Below, piece by piece: positions 35,184 through 45,575 of a DNA stretch of 57,070 nt. Both the position numbers and the translations under genes were made by a program. Every line of letters starts with the position of its first letter. Position 1 is the stretch's first letter. The DNA is taken from NCBI GenBank assembly GCA_021776925.1, contig JAJFFB010000154.1, positions 1 to 57,070 of the forward strand. The letters run 5' to 3'. Below the pieces are notes generated by a model, which did not search any database, was not told the DNA's origin, and worked only from the letters and a program-made list of their open reading frames with translations. The DNA comes from Planctomycetota bacterium. Its GTDB lineage: Bacteria > Planctomycetota > UBA1135.

Positions 35184-35362
35184 CCGCCCGTGGACATAGT
35201 CATTCCGCGCCTCGGCGGCGCTTTCGCCTACCTGCAGCGTCAGCAGAACCCGCCCCTATCCACGGATAGGGGCCGAACCCGCTTCCTTGCCGGAAGACGA
35301 AACCACTCGCCAAGCCACGAAAGCACTTAATCCACGGACTAGCCGCCGAGCTCGGGCCAGCT
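35184..35362. other. 179-bp convergent intergenic region
   Basis: No coding potential recognised. It contains the 10-bp inverted repeat at 35252-35273 and otherwise shows no promoter, tRNA or repeat. Confidence 0.5.
35252..35273. repeat. Palindrome between convergent genes
   Basis: GCCCCTATCC-AC-GGATAGGGGC is a perfect 10-bp inverted repeat with a 2-nt centre, located between the convergent propeller and mnmG genes. It could act as a bidirectional transcription barrier, but no T run follows. Confidence 0.55.
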
Positions 35363-37216
35363 TCAGGACCCCGCCCTCGCGGGGCGACCGGCGAGGTGGA
35401 TCTCCAGCAGGGCCAGGTCGGCAGGAGTCACTCCGGCCAGCCGGGACGCCGACCCCAAGGTCTGCGGCCTGGCCTCCGTCAGGGTCTGCAGCGCCTCGCC
35501 ACGCAACCCGCCGACGGTGGCGTAATCAAAACTGTCCGGGATCGGCGCCGCTTCGCGCTCGGCGCTGCGGTCGACCCAGTCCTGCTGACGGCGCACGTAG
35601 CCCTCGTACTGCAGGTCTGCTTCGAGGGTGCTCCAGTCCTCTTCCTCCAGACCGAGGGCGCCGAGTTCGGGCGCCGCGGCGAGCAACGGCCGCCAGCCGC
35701 CGCCGGGCACCCGTTTCATCAAGCGCATCCATTCCGCATTCCGCGCCACCCGCAGACGCGCCGCCTCGACGCGCTCGACCTTGGCGCGCCACGCGCTGGC
35801 ACGCGCTTCACAGACCAGACCGAGTTCGAGACCGATGCCGGTCAGGCGGCGGTCGGCGTTGTCATGACGCAGCAGCAGCCGGTGCTCGGCGCGCGAGGTG
35901 AACATGCGGTACGGCTCGGACGGATCACTCACCACCAGGTCGTCGACCAGCACGCCGATGTAGGCCTGATGGCGGCCAAGCACAAAGGCTTCCTGTCCGT
36001 CGAGCGCGCGGGCCGCGTTGACCCCGGCGACCAGCCCCTGCGCCGCGGCCTCTTCGTAGCCGCTGGTGCCGCAGATCTGCCCGGCCAGATAGAGCCCGGC
36101 ATGGTCGCGCAGTTCCAGCGTGCGGCGCAGGGCACGCGGCGCCACGTAGGTGTATTCCACCGCATAGCCCGGCTGCAGAATGCGCGCGCGCTCCAGTCCC
36201 GGACAGGTCCGCACCAGATCCTTCTGCACCTCGAGCGGCAGCGCATTCGAGATGCCGTTGGCATAGAGCAGCGGCGAGTCCCACCCCTCGGGTTCAAGGA
36301 AGATGTTGTGGCTGCTGCGGTCGGCGAAACGCACTACCTTGTCCTCGAGCGAGGGGCAGTAGCGCGGGCCGACGCCATCGATGCGCCCGGCGTACATCGG
36401 CGCCTGGTGCAGATTGTCGCGCACCAACTGATGGGTGGCCGCGGTGGTGTGGGTGATCCAGCACGAGACCTGCTGCTGCGGCAGTTCCCGGGTGAGGAAG
36501 GAAAAGGGCGTCGGCTGTGCGTCGCCGGGCTGCTCATCCATGCCGGCGAAATCGACGCTGGCGGCGTCGAGGCGCGGCGGGGTGCCGGTTTTCAGGCGCC
36601 CGGTCGGCAGGCCGAGCGCGCGCAGGCTGTCACCGAGCGCCGCGGCGGCACCCTCGCCGTGGCGGCCACCGGAGTTCTGCTCCAGGCCGGTGTGCAAAAT
36701 GCCCTCAAGGAAGGTGCCGGTGGTCAGGATCACCGCAGCGGCGTCCAGGCGACGCCCATCGCGCAGGCGCAGTCCGGCGATGCGACGCCCGTTGCGGGCG
36801 CGCGAACCGTCGCCGCGGCCGCCCTCGGTCTGCCACAGCAGCTCGACCGCCTCGCCCTCGATGATTTCGACCGGCGCGTGCGCGGCGAGCAGGCTGCGCG
36901 CGGCGGTCTCGTAGGCCTCGCGGTCGCACTGCGCACGCGGGGACTGCACCGCGCGCCCCTTGCTGGTGTTGAGCAGGCGGAATTGGATGCCGGCGGCGTC
37001 GGCGATGCGCCCCATCAGCCCGCCGAGCGCGTCGATCTCGCGGGTCAGTTGCCCCTTGCCGACTCCGCCGATCGCCGGGTTGCACGACATACGCCCGACG
37101 GCATCGGCGCGCAGCGTAACCAGGGCGGTGCGCGCGCCTATGCGTGAAGCAGCGGCGGCGGCCTCGATTCCGGCGTGGCCGCCGCCCACCACCAGGACAT
37201 CGAAGGCATTCTGCAT
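35363..37216 (-). CDS. mnmG: tRNA uridine-5-carboxymethylaminomethyl(34) synthesis enzyme MnmG
   Basis: FAD- and NADH-dependent enzyme which, with MnmE, modifies the wobble U34 of certain tRNAs. The 617-residue sequence has the Rossmann motif [33 protein letters not shown], the Cys-containing [13 protein letters not shown] region with [40 protein letters not shown], and [16 protein letters not shown] near the C-terminus. A TAGAAT on this strand at 37240-37235 lies 18 nt upstream of the ATG. MnmE and the usual gid neighbours are not in the window. Confidence 0.96.
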   Translation of the reverse strand: MQNAFDVLVVGGGHAGIEAAAAASRIGARTALVTLRADAVGRMSCNPAIGGVGKGQLTREIDALGGLMGRIADAAGIQFRLLNTSKGRAVQSPRAQCDREAYETAARSLLAAHAPVEIIEGEAVELLWQTEGGRGDGSRARNGRRIAGLRLRDGRRLDAAAVILTTGTFLEGILHTGLEQNSGGRHGEGAAAALGDSLRALGLPTGRLKTGTPPRLDAASVDFAGMDEQPGDAQPTPFSFLTRELPQQQVSCWITHTTAATHQLVRDNLHQAPMYAGRIDGVGPRYCPSLEDKVVRFADRSSHNIFLEPEGWDSPLLYANGISNALPLEVQKDLVRTCPGLERARILQPGYAVEYTYVAPRALRRTLELRDHAGLYLAGQICGTSGYEEAAAQGLVAGVNAARALDGQEAFVLGRHQAYIGVLVDDLVVSDPSEPYRMFTSRAEHRLLLRHDNADRRLTGIGLELGLVCEARASAWRAKVERVEAARLRVARNAEWMRLMKRVPGGGWRPLLAAAPELGALGLEEEDWSTLEADLQYEGYVRRQQDWVDRSAEREAAPIPDSFDYATVGGLRGEALQTLTEARPQTLGSASRLAGVTPADLALLEIHLAGRPARAGS

Positions 37217-37233
37217 GACCGTACGGAGCCCGG

Positions 37234-37240
37234 TATTCTA
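37234..37240. promoter_or_regulatory. Overlapping divergent -10 elements (mnmG and HEAT protein)
   Basis: The seven bases TATTCTA read TATTCT on the plus strand and TAGAAT on the minus strand. The plus hexamer is 7 bp before the GTG at 37247; the minus hexamer is 18 bp before the mnmG ATG. Two divergent promoters therefore seem to share the same bases. No clear -35 boxes. Confidence 0.5.
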
Positions 37241-37246
37241 GCAATC

Positions 37247-38656
37247 GTGGCGCATCGACTCCTCTCCCGGGCACTGCTGCCGGCCATGGTGCTGGCCGGC
37301 CTCGCGCTGCCCGCCGCCGAACTTGCGGCGGCCACCCCACGCGCGTTTGCCGGATTCACCTACGACCAGGGCGCCGCAGCCGACCAGGGCGCCGCAGCCG
37401 ACCAGGGCCCCGTCGGCGACCAGGGGGCCGTCGGCGACCAGGGGGCCGCAGCCGGCCAGGGCATCGAGGCGCTGCACAGCGATCTGGCCACCCGCACCGA
37501 GGCGCGCCGGCGCGCCGCCGAAGCTGCCTGGAAGGAACTCAGCCCGGCGCTGCTCAGCGGCACAGACGACGGCTCCGCCGAAACCCTTGCCAGCTTTGCC
37601 CCCGAGATCCAGATCCCCGCGCTGCGCGCGCTCGAAGCCGAACTGGCCAAGGAGCTGCCCGCTCCACGTCAGCGCAAGGCCTTGGTCGACCTGCTCACCG
37701 AAACCATCAACACCAGCGGCGCCGACCACCTGGCCGTACTCGGTCCGCGCCTCGACACCGCGCTGCGCGTGCAGCTGGCTCCGGTCCTGGCGCAACGCGG
37801 TGGCGAACGTTCCTTGCGCGCGCTGGCCCAGGAACTGCGCCGCCCCGAAGCACCCGCAGGCGTGGCCTCATTCCTGGCGCTGCTGCAGCACGGCGATTCG
37901 GCGCGTCTGGGCGAATGGACCCACGACCTCGACCTCGCCCGTCTGCCCAGCGAAGTGCGCCTTTCGGGGCTGTCCCAGCTTGCCGAACGCAAACTGCCGC
38001 CTGGATTCCTGCTGCCCGACGCGTGGTTCCTGCTCACCGGTGAAAAAGAAATCGACGCTTTGGTAGCCATCCTGCGCCAGGCTCCCGACGAGACCCGCGA
38101 AGATTTCGTTCTCGAACTGGTGCTCGACAAGAACCACCGCCGCGAACTGCGCCAAGAGGCCCTGGAGGTCGCCGAATACGGCGGTCTGCACCTGAAATGG
38201 CGCAACACCAAGCGCCGCCTCGGCGCCATCCTGCGGGATCGCGACGGCGACAACCTGGCCGAGCGCACCGCCTGGACGCTGCACCGCCTCGGCGACAAGG
38301 CCGGACGCCGCTGGTTGCTGGCCGAACCCGAAGAAGACCTCAAGCGCAACCGTGCCAGCTGGCGGGCTTATCTGGCCCTGGCGCGGCGCCAGGTCGAGGT
38401 CGACGAGTTTCGCGACGGCTACAAGACCTTCCGCGACGGCATCGCCCTGGCCGAGGCCGACCGCGGGCGCTTGAGTTCGCAGGATTGGTTGTACGCCGCC
38501 CGCGCCGCCGCCGGCGCCCGCCGCACCCAGGAGGCCGGCGACTGGCTGGCCAAGAGCCGCCTGTCGCCCTCCGAACTCGCCCCCTACCGCGACCTGCCCG
38601 AGTTCGCTCCGCTGCTCGACAAGCAGCCCTTCCAGCGTCTGTTCGGTCTGCGCTAG
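37247..38656 (+). CDS. Exported HEAT-like repeat protein
   Basis: 469 residues from a GTG start, chosen because the signal peptide follows directly (RLLSRALLPAMVLAGLALPA, cut near ELAAA) and because TATTCT lies 7 bp upstream. Residues about 40-72 are five to six DQGAAA-type hexapeptides encoded by an 18-bp repeat. The rest is helical, HEAT/TPR-like (ALRALEAELAKELPAPRQRK, RRWLLAEPEEDLKRNRASW, LALARRQVEVDEFRDGYKTF). No enzyme motif. Probably a periplasmic scaffold. Confidence 0.75.
   Translation: MAHRLLSRALLPAMVLAGLALPAAELAAATPRAFAGFTYDQGAAADQGAAADQGPVGDQGAVGDQGAAAGQGIEALHSDLATRTEARRRAAEAAWKELSPALLSGTDDGSAETLASFAPEIQIPALRALEAELAKELPAPRQRKALVDLLTETINTSGADHLAVLGPRLDTALRVQLAPVLAQRGGERSLRALAQELRRPEAPAGVASFLALLQHGDSARLGEWTHDLDLARLPSEVRLSGLSQLAERKLPPGFLLPDAWFLLTGEKEIDALVAILRQAPDETREDFVLELVLDKNHRRELRQEALEVAEYGGLHLKWRNTKRRLGAILRDRDGDNLAERTAWTLHRLGDKAGRRWLLAEPEEDLKRNRASWRAYLALARRQVEVDEFRDGYKTFRDGIALAEADRGRLSSQDWLYAARAAAGARRTQEAGDWLAKSRLSPSELAPYRDLPEFAPLLDKQPFQRLFGLR
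37364..37462 (+). repeat. 18-bp coding tandem repeat (DQGAAA hexapeptides)
   Basis: Five full 18-bp units starting at 37364 and a partial sixth, encoding DQGAAA, DQGAAA, DQGPVG, DQGAVG, DQGAAA, GQG. The tract lies just after the signal peptide. Confidence 0.9.
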
Positions 38657-38690
38657 GGTTTGCCTCCCAGGCCGCGCCCTGGCCGCCTCC

Positions 38691-39461
38691 ATGTTCCGCT
38701 CCCCGGCCCGCCCCGCGCTACTGCTGCCGTTGCCGTTGCTGTCACTGCCCATCCTGGTGCTGGCGGCGTGCGGCCAGTCGCGTCCGCATACCCCGGACGG
38801 CTGGCTCGGCAAGGCCAGCGACTACTATGACAATGGCGGATTCGGCACCCGCTTCCAGATGGAATTCCATCTGGTCGAAGACGGCCAGGTGATCCGCATC
38901 GATCACCGCGGCAGTCTGCGCGGTCGCGACCGCCAGGTGTTCCGCCTCGAGGCGCAGACCCAGATGCAGATCGAGGACAGCGGCCTGCCCTCGGTGGTCA
39001 TCGCCAACACCGTCTGCTGCGACGGCCTGACTCTTTACGCCGAGAGCCTTGGTGAGGGCCAACAGCAGCCCGAGGTATTTCGTCAGGCCCTCGACCAAAA
39101 CGGCGGACTTTCAGGAGCCGGCGGCGGCCAGGGCAGCCGCCTCAGCCCCTTCGATCTGGATCCGCTGCTGCTGTGGCGTCTGGCGGTCGCCACCTGCACT
39201 TTCGAGGAACAGGCCACCGGCCAGGCCGAAAACGTAGTGCTGCTCGGCGAGGTGACCGACGCCTTCGACGAGGCCGCCGCACAGCGCTCGGAGCTGTTCG
39301 AACCGCGCCAGTTCCGTCTCACGCTGGACCGCGCCAGCGGTGCCCCGGTGCAGCTGCAATTGCTGTCTGATGCCCGCCACGGTCATCTCACCACGCGTTT
39401 CGAGCTGTGGGAACGCGCCGACTGGGACGACGCCTTATTCCGGCCTCCGCCCGCCGACTGA
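38691..39461 (+). CDS. LolA-like lipoprotein
   Basis: 256 residues. The signal LLLPLPLLSLPILVLAACGQ has lipobox LAAC. The mature part is beta-rich with alternating segments FQMEFHLVEDGQVIRIDHRG, QVFRLEAQTQMQIEDSG and PRQFRLTLDRASGAPVQLQL, similar in order to the LolA/LolB-type half barrel that binds lipids. This resemblance is weak and rests on pattern, not motif. It follows the HEAT protein gene by 34 bp on the same strand. Confidence 0.6.
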   Translation: MFRSPARPALLLPLPLLSLPILVLAACGQSRPHTPDGWLGKASDYYDNGGFGTRFQMEFHLVEDGQVIRIDHRGSLRGRDRQVFRLEAQTQMQIEDSGLPSVVIANTVCCDGLTLYAESLGEGQQQPEVFRQALDQNGGLSGAGGGQGSRLSPFDLDPLLLWRLAVATCTFEEQATGQAENVVLLGEVTDAFDEAAAQRSELFEPRQFRLTLDRASGAPVQLQLLSDARHGHLTTRFELWERADWDDALFRPPPAD

Positions 39462-39565
39462 GCCGCCTGGCGGTTGGATCGTGAACCAAGAGCGGTGCGG
39501 AACTCCTGGACGAGAGGCCCGCGAGAATGGACAATGCGCGGCCGTTCCGTAGCTCAAAGCACCCA

Positions 39566-40888
39566 ATGGCCCGACTCTCACCGATTGAGGTTTCCAAGGA
39601 AGAAGTGGGACCCTGCCACTTCAAACTGGCAATCCAGGTTCCCGCCGACCGCATCGCGCAGTCCTTCGACCTCACCTACCGCGCCGCCGGTAGCGACATG
39701 CGCATTCCCGGCTTCCGCAAGGGCAAGGCCCCCGCTGCGATCCTGCGCACCCTGCTCGGCGACCAGGTCGCCGAAGACGCCAAGTCCCACCTGCTCGAAA
39801 GCGTGGTGCGCGAAGGCGTGCAACGCTCCGAGCTGATTGCTCTGCGCGTGGTCAACTTCGACGCCGACGCGATCGAGGTCGACGAGGAATCGCCCCTGTC
39901 CTTCGAGGTCGAGGTCGAGACCACCCCGCAGGTCGAACTGCCGCCATGGGAAGAAATCACCGTGCAGCCCGATCCGGTGATCATCAACGCCGACCAGGTC
40001 GAAGAAGCGCTCGAATCCCTGCGCCAGCGCGAGATGCAGTTCGAAGACGCCGCCGAGGGTCAGGGCCTCGACTCCGAACACGCCGTCGAGATGGACCTGG
40101 TCTACCTCAAGGACGAGGAAGAAGGACCGGCGGCGGAAGACATCCGCCTCGGTCTGGAATCGCCGCTGTACGGCGTCGAAGAAGAGGACTGGGCGCGTGA
40201 GATGGACGGAGTGCTTCCCGACGCCACCGTCGATCTGCCGTGCTCCTTCAACGAGGGCTTCTCCAACGAGGACTGGGTTGGTGAGAAGGGCATCGTGCGC
40301 CTCAGCGTCAAGCGCGTGGTCAAGCCGCGCCCGGCGACCGACGCAGAAATCGCCGCCGCGGGCGACATCGATGTCGATGAGTTGCCGACCCGGATCAAGG
40401 ACAGTCTGACCGCCGAGGCCGAGCGCTCCGAGCGCAACCGCCAGGCCGACGCGGTGCTGCAGCAGATCCAGGACAAGCGCCCCTTCCAGCTTCCCGACGG
40501 CATGATCCAGGAAGAAGCCGAACAGAGCATGAAGGGCCAGGTCAAGGACATGGTCGAACGCGGCCTGGATGAAGAAGAGGCGCAGAAGGAAGTCGAGCAG
40601 CAGCGCACCCGCTTCCTTGAGAGCGCCGAAGTGCGCCTCAAGTCGTATTTCCTGATCCGGCGCATCGCCGAGCAGGAAAAGCTCAAGGTTACCCGCAATG
40701 AGCTCAGCCAGGCCTTCCGCGCGATCGCCTCGCAGCACGGCGTCGACGCCAAGACGGTCGAAAAGGTCTATACCGAGAACGGTCGGGTCGACGACCTCTC
40801 CAGCGACATTCTCACCGGCAAAGTGCGCGCCTTCCTCAACGAGAAAGTCGCGGAAATGGCCCCTGCGGTTGAACAGGCCGAGGCGTAG
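39566..40888 (+). CDS. tig: Trigger factor
   Basis: Ribosome-bound chaperone. Residues 1-110 form the N-terminal domain with the ribosome-docking loop [12 protein letters not shown] (family GFRxGKxP). A shortened middle region ([20 protein letters not shown]) replaces much of the FKBP-like domain. The C-terminal helical chaperone domain includes [22 protein letters not shown] and [22 protein letters not shown]. The ATG at 39566 starts at MARLSPIEV; an ATG at 39527 in frame is possible. It is followed by clpP and clpX, the usual order. Confidence 0.93.
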   Translation: MARLSPIEVSKEEVGPCHFKLAIQVPADRIAQSFDLTYRAAGSDMRIPGFRKGKAPAAILRTLLGDQVAEDAKSHLLESVVREGVQRSELIALRVVNFDADAIEVDEESPLSFEVEVETTPQVELPPWEEITVQPDPVIINADQVEEALESLRQREMQFEDAAEGQGLDSEHAVEMDLVYLKDEEEGPAAEDIRLGLESPLYGVEEEDWAREMDGVLPDATVDLPCSFNEGFSNEDWVGEKGIVRLSVKRVVKPRPATDAEIAAAGDIDVDELPTRIKDSLTAEAERSERNRQADAVLQQIQDKRPFQLPDGMIQEEAEQSMKGQVKDMVERGLDEEEAQKEVEQQRTRFLESAEVRLKSYFLIRRIAEQEKLKVTRNELSQAFRAIASQHGVDAKTVEKVYTENGRVDDLSSDILTGKVRAFLNEKVAEMAPAVEQAEA

Positions 40889-40908
40889 CTCTACCGTTCA
40901 TCAAGACC

Positions 40909-41505
40909 ATGACCGACTCCCACGCCATGTACACGATCCCCTACGTCATCGAAAAGACCGGCCGCGGGGAACGCACCTACGACCTCTACTCGCGGCTGCT
41001 GGAAGACCGCATCATTTTCCTCGGCACCGAGGTCAACGATATGGTCGCCAATGCGGTGGTCGCCCAGCTGCTGTTCCTGGCCAAGCAGAACAAGAACCAG
41101 GACATCCAGATGTACATCAACAGCCCGGGCGGGTCGGTCACCGCCGGCCTGGCGATGTACGACACGATGCAGTACGTCGAATGCAACATCGCCACCTATT
41201 GCGTCGGCCAGTGCGCGTCGATGGGCGCGGTGCTGCTCGCCGGCGGCACCAAGGGCAAGCGCTTCATGCTGCCCAATTCGCGAGTCATGATCCACCAGCC
41301 GTGGGGCGGGACCCAGGGCACCGCGACCGACATGGAAATCCAGGTCAAGGAAATCCTCAAGCTCAAGACGACGCTCAACGCGATTCTGGCCAAGCACTGC
41401 GAAAAGACCGTCAAGGCGATCGAAAAGGCCACCGACCGCGACAATTTCCTCTCCGCCGTCGAGGCGCAGGAATTCGGCATTGTCGACCAAGTGATAGGCG
41501 CCTGA
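40909..41505 (+). CDS. clpP: ATP-dependent Clp protease proteolytic subunit
   Basis: Serine protease of the ClpXP complex, 198 residues. The catalytic triad is visible: Ser in [14 protein letters not shown], His in [11 protein letters not shown] and Asp in [20 protein letters not shown] and [17 protein letters not shown] are typical. An ATG at 40927 ([11 protein letters not shown]) is also possible as the mature start. It lies 20 bp after tig. Confidence 0.96.
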   Translation: MTDSHAMYTIPYVIEKTGRGERTYDLYSRLLEDRIIFLGTEVNDMVANAVVAQLLFLAKQNKNQDIQMYINSPGGSVTAGLAMYDTMQYVECNIATYCVGQCASMGAVLLAGGTKGKRFMLPNSRVMIHQPWGGTQGTATDMEIQVKEILKLKTTLNAILAKHCEKTVKAIEKATDRDNFLSAVEAQEFGIVDQVIGA

Positions 41506-41561
41506 TCGGCGCCTGAGGGGAAATTCTGGGGGCCGAGGAGGCGGAAGGCGTCTTCATGCTC

Positions 41562-41574
41562 TAGAATTGGGTCG
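41562..41574 (+). promoter_or_regulatory. TAGAAT element directly upstream of clpX
   Basis: TAGAAT at 41562-41567 is followed by exactly 7 bp and the clpX ATG, the same spacing as before purC. It suggests clpX also has its own leaderless transcript, besides read-through from clpP. No -35 box seen. Confidence 0.5.
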
Positions 41575-42903
<1,329 letters not shown>

Positions 42904-42925
42904 TCACATCGCGGCCACCCCTGCC

Positions 42926-44617
42926 ATGCTGACAGCCCTGACGCTGTGCGCGCTAGCAGCGCCGCAACAAGCTCCCTTTGCTCTCGAGTTGCCGCCGGCC
43001 TACGGCGCCTTTGAACGCGCCGCCGAGGGCGAGAACTGGTCGAGCATGCGCAACGACGGCAACGGCCGTTTCGAAATCCGTCTCGAAGAACTTGCCACAC
43101 CCGGGGCACAGGCCGAACTGGTCGCCGAGTTCCTGCGCGAGGAACGCTGGCGTCCGGTGCTGCGCGGGACCGGCCACAAGATCAAGGCCTGGAAGGGCGA
43201 CTGGAGCGGCGAGACCGCCGCCGGCAGTTCGATCGATTTCATTCGCGAACGCAAACCCTGGGTCATTGAACAACGCGTGCTGGTGCTCGACGACCACCTG
43301 GTGGTCGGCACCTGGGAAGGCAGCCTCGGCGAACGCCGCAAGGCCAACGCAGCGCTCGCCAGTTTCGAGCTGCCCGCCGCCTGGAGACCGGTCGCGGCGC
43401 CACAGGAAGACGCCCAGCGTGGCCTCGGTCCGCTCGCCATTCAGCCGCCGGCGATCGGCCACTACCGGATCCTGGCAACGCTGCAGGATCCGTTGCTGCG
43501 CAGCGTCGAATTCACCCTCGAGTTCTTCCCCGACAAGGGCACCGATCCCGGCACCCAGGGCTGGATGCTGCCCGAGGGAGCCATGCAACTCGAGGCCTCG
43601 GCGCTCAAGGTGCGCTACCGAGTCGACCTCTACGACGACACCCGGCCGGTGCCGGCGGCCGGCCTGCTGCCGTCCGTGCACAGCCTGTCGGCGCTCGGCG
43701 GCGGCTGGCTCGCCTTCCCCAAGGCGCTGGTTCCGGTCGACGGCCGTCTCGCCCCTCCCACCTTCCAATTGGAGGTCCGCCTGCCCTCCCAATGGCGCGT
43801 TCTGCACGCCCTCGACCCGGTCGAAGAAGAGGTCCACGAGTCGCTGCGCCGGGTGCTCTTTCCGGTGGAAAGCGACGGCATCCATTGGCCCGCCTTCGCC
43901 ATCGGCTTCTACGAGGTGGAAAAAATCGGTGATCGTCAGGCCTGGATCCGTCGGTCGGCGCGCGCCACGCGCAGCGCAGAGGTCCTCCGGGTCATGGACC
44001 GCCTGCAGCTGAGTCTGCAGGACTGGATGCCGGCAGCGCCGAGCGAATGGCGCATCGCCACCTTTCCGGGCAGCGGCGACCTGGTGCTGCCGGGGTTGTT
44101 CGTCTTCGATGAAGCCGGTACCTGGCTCAGCGACCCGCTCGACCGGGAGTGGGTCGACGGCAACCGCCGCACCGGCCTGGCGCGCAAACTGGCCTACCAC
44201 TGCTTTGGCGTGCACCTGATCGCCAGCGGCAGCGGCGCCGCGTTCCTCGACGCCTCGCTGGCCGAATATTCGGCCTGGCGTCTGCTCGAGGGCAGTGGCT
44301 TCAGCGCCGATGCGAGCGCCATCGAGGCGTTCTGGAAGCGCAACGAAGAACTGTCCGGCCCGTTGCCGCGGCCGCTCACCATGATGCCCCTGGAAGACCT
44401 GGTAGGCGGACGGCGCCTGCTTTCCCGCGGGGCGCTGGTGTGGCGCGCGATCGAACGCGAGGCCGGCCGCGCACTCCTCGACGGCGTGCTGCAGCGACGC
44501 GTGCAACGCGGCGGATCCTGGACCACCGAGGACCTGCGACGCGACCTGGAAAAGGCCACCGACCGTTCCTGGCTGCCCTTCTTCCGCGCGCACGTCTACG
44601 GGCGCCTCCAGCCCTGA
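42926..44617 (+). CDS. M1-peptidase-like protein with degenerate zinc site
   Basis: 563 residues; signal peptide LTALTLCALAAPQQ. The N-terminal half is beta-rich. From about residue 415 the order of segments matches an M1/gluzincin catalytic domain: LARKLAYHCFGVHLIASG sits where HELAHQWFG is expected, LDASLAEYSAWRLLEG matches the conserved Glu helix, GALVWRAIEREAGRALL and WTTEDLRRDLEKATDRSWLPFFRAHVYG match the C-terminal helices. The HExxH residues are replaced (RKLAY), so it is probably an inactive paralogue that binds peptides. Its ATG lies 22 bp after clpX, so co-expression is possible. Confidence 0.65.
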   Translation: MLTALTLCALAAPQQAPFALELPPAYGAFERAAEGENWSSMRNDGNGRFEIRLEELATPGAQAELVAEFLREERWRPVLRGTGHKIKAWKGDWSGETAAGSSIDFIRERKPWVIEQRVLVLDDHLVVGTWEGSLGERRKANAALASFELPAAWRPVAAPQEDAQRGLGPLAIQPPAIGHYRILATLQDPLLRSVEFTLEFFPDKGTDPGTQGWMLPEGAMQLEASALKVRYRVDLYDDTRPVPAAGLLPSVHSLSALGGGWLAFPKALVPVDGRLAPPTFQLEVRLPSQWRVLHALDPVEEEVHESLRRVLFPVESDGIHWPAFAIGFYEVEKIGDRQAWIRRSARATRSAEVLRVMDRLQLSLQDWMPAAPSEWRIATFPGSGDLVLPGLFVFDEAGTWLSDPLDREWVDGNRRTGLARKLAYHCFGVHLIASGSGAAFLDASLAEYSAWRLLEGSGFSADASAIEAFWKRNEELSGPLPRPLTMMPLEDLVGGRRLLSRGALVWRAIEREAGRALLDGVLQRRVQRGGSWTTEDLRRDLEKATDRSWLPFFRAHVYGRLQP

Positions 44618-44639
44618 ACGCCGACCACCCACAACCACG

Positions 44640-45575
44640 ATGGAACTCACCATCTACTACCACCGTGACTTCGACGGCATGGCCTCCGCGGCGATGCTCG
44701 CCGAGGCCTTGCAGGCCTGCGGACGCGAACGCGAAGTGCGCTGGAGCGGGGTCAATTTCGACCGCACCCTGGAGTGGCGCGATTTTGGCATGGGCGAACA
44801 CTTTGCGGTGGTCGACTTCCATTTCCACCGCAACGCCGCCTACTGGTTCGACCACCACCCGACCACCTTCCTGAGTCCTGAAGACGAGGCGCTGTACCAG
44901 CCCAGCCCAACTCACTTCTTCTCGCCACAGTCGCCTTCGTGCCCGCCGATCATCATGGCGCACGCCAAGGAGCACTGGGGCTGGGAGCCGGAAGAACGCT
45001 TCAATGAACTGGTGCACTGGTCGAACGTTATCGATTCGGCGTCCTTCGCCAGCGCGAAACAGGCGCTGTTCGGCACCGACCCGGCGCTGCGCCTGATGCG
45101 CGCCCTGACCACCGCGCCCGATTTTCACTTTCACGACCGCACCGTGCACCTGATGCGCACGCTGCCGTTGATGCAGGCTGCTGCCGACATCGATATCGAG
45201 CGCTGCTACGAACGCGCGGTGCGCAACCGCGACCAGGCGCTCGAAGCCTTCCCCAGCACCATGCTCGAGCGCTCGGTCACCGGCATGCTCGCCGACCTGC
45301 GCTCGAAGAAGATCCGCCGCGAGCGCTTCGCGCCCTTTTACCTCTATCCTGAATTGTTTTACGCGGTGACCCTGCTGCCGACGCGCGCCGGAGTGCACAT
45401 CACCGCCGCCAGCAATCCGTGGAACCGGCCCAAACAGCCGGTGCATCTGGGGAATCTGCTCAAGGGCTACGGCGGCGGCGGTCACCAAGGAGTCGGCGGC
45501 TGCAACCCTCCCGACGCGCGCACCGCCGAGGCGTGGGCACGCGAGATCTACGCCACCGTCGCCGACGTGACATGA
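44640..45575 (+). CDS. DHH-family phosphoesterase
   Basis: 311 residues of the DHH superfamily (nanoRNase, oligonucleotide or cyclic dinucleotide phosphodiesterases). Motifs: YHRDFDGMASAAMLAE (motif I, with the DxD-type acid replaced by HRDFDG), VVDFHFHRNAAYWFDHHPT (motif III DHH), and a C-terminal DHHA1 part with GYGGGGHQGVGGCNP. The substrate is not defined by sequence. The stop overlaps the rlmN start (ATGA). Confidence 0.85.
   Translation: MELTIYYHRDFDGMASAAMLAEALQACGREREVRWSGVNFDRTLEWRDFGMGEHFAVVDFHFHRNAAYWFDHHPTTFLSPEDEALYQPSPTHFFSPQSPSCPPIIMAHAKEHWGWEPEERFNELVHWSNVIDSASFASAKQALFGTDPALRLMRALTTAPDFHFHDRTVHLMRTLPLMQAAADIDIERCYERAVRNRDQALEAFPSTMLERSVTGMLADLRSKKIRRERFAPFYLYPELFYAVTLLPTRAGVHITAASNPWNRPKQPVHLGNLLKGYGGGGHQGVGGCNPPDARTAEAWAREIYATVADVT

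Noticed and set aside
39515..39529. GAGAAT before the ATG at 39527 as a tig promoter
   Set aside because: The spacing is 5 bp and the ATG chosen for tig is at 39566, so it does not match the TAGAAT-N7-ATG pattern.
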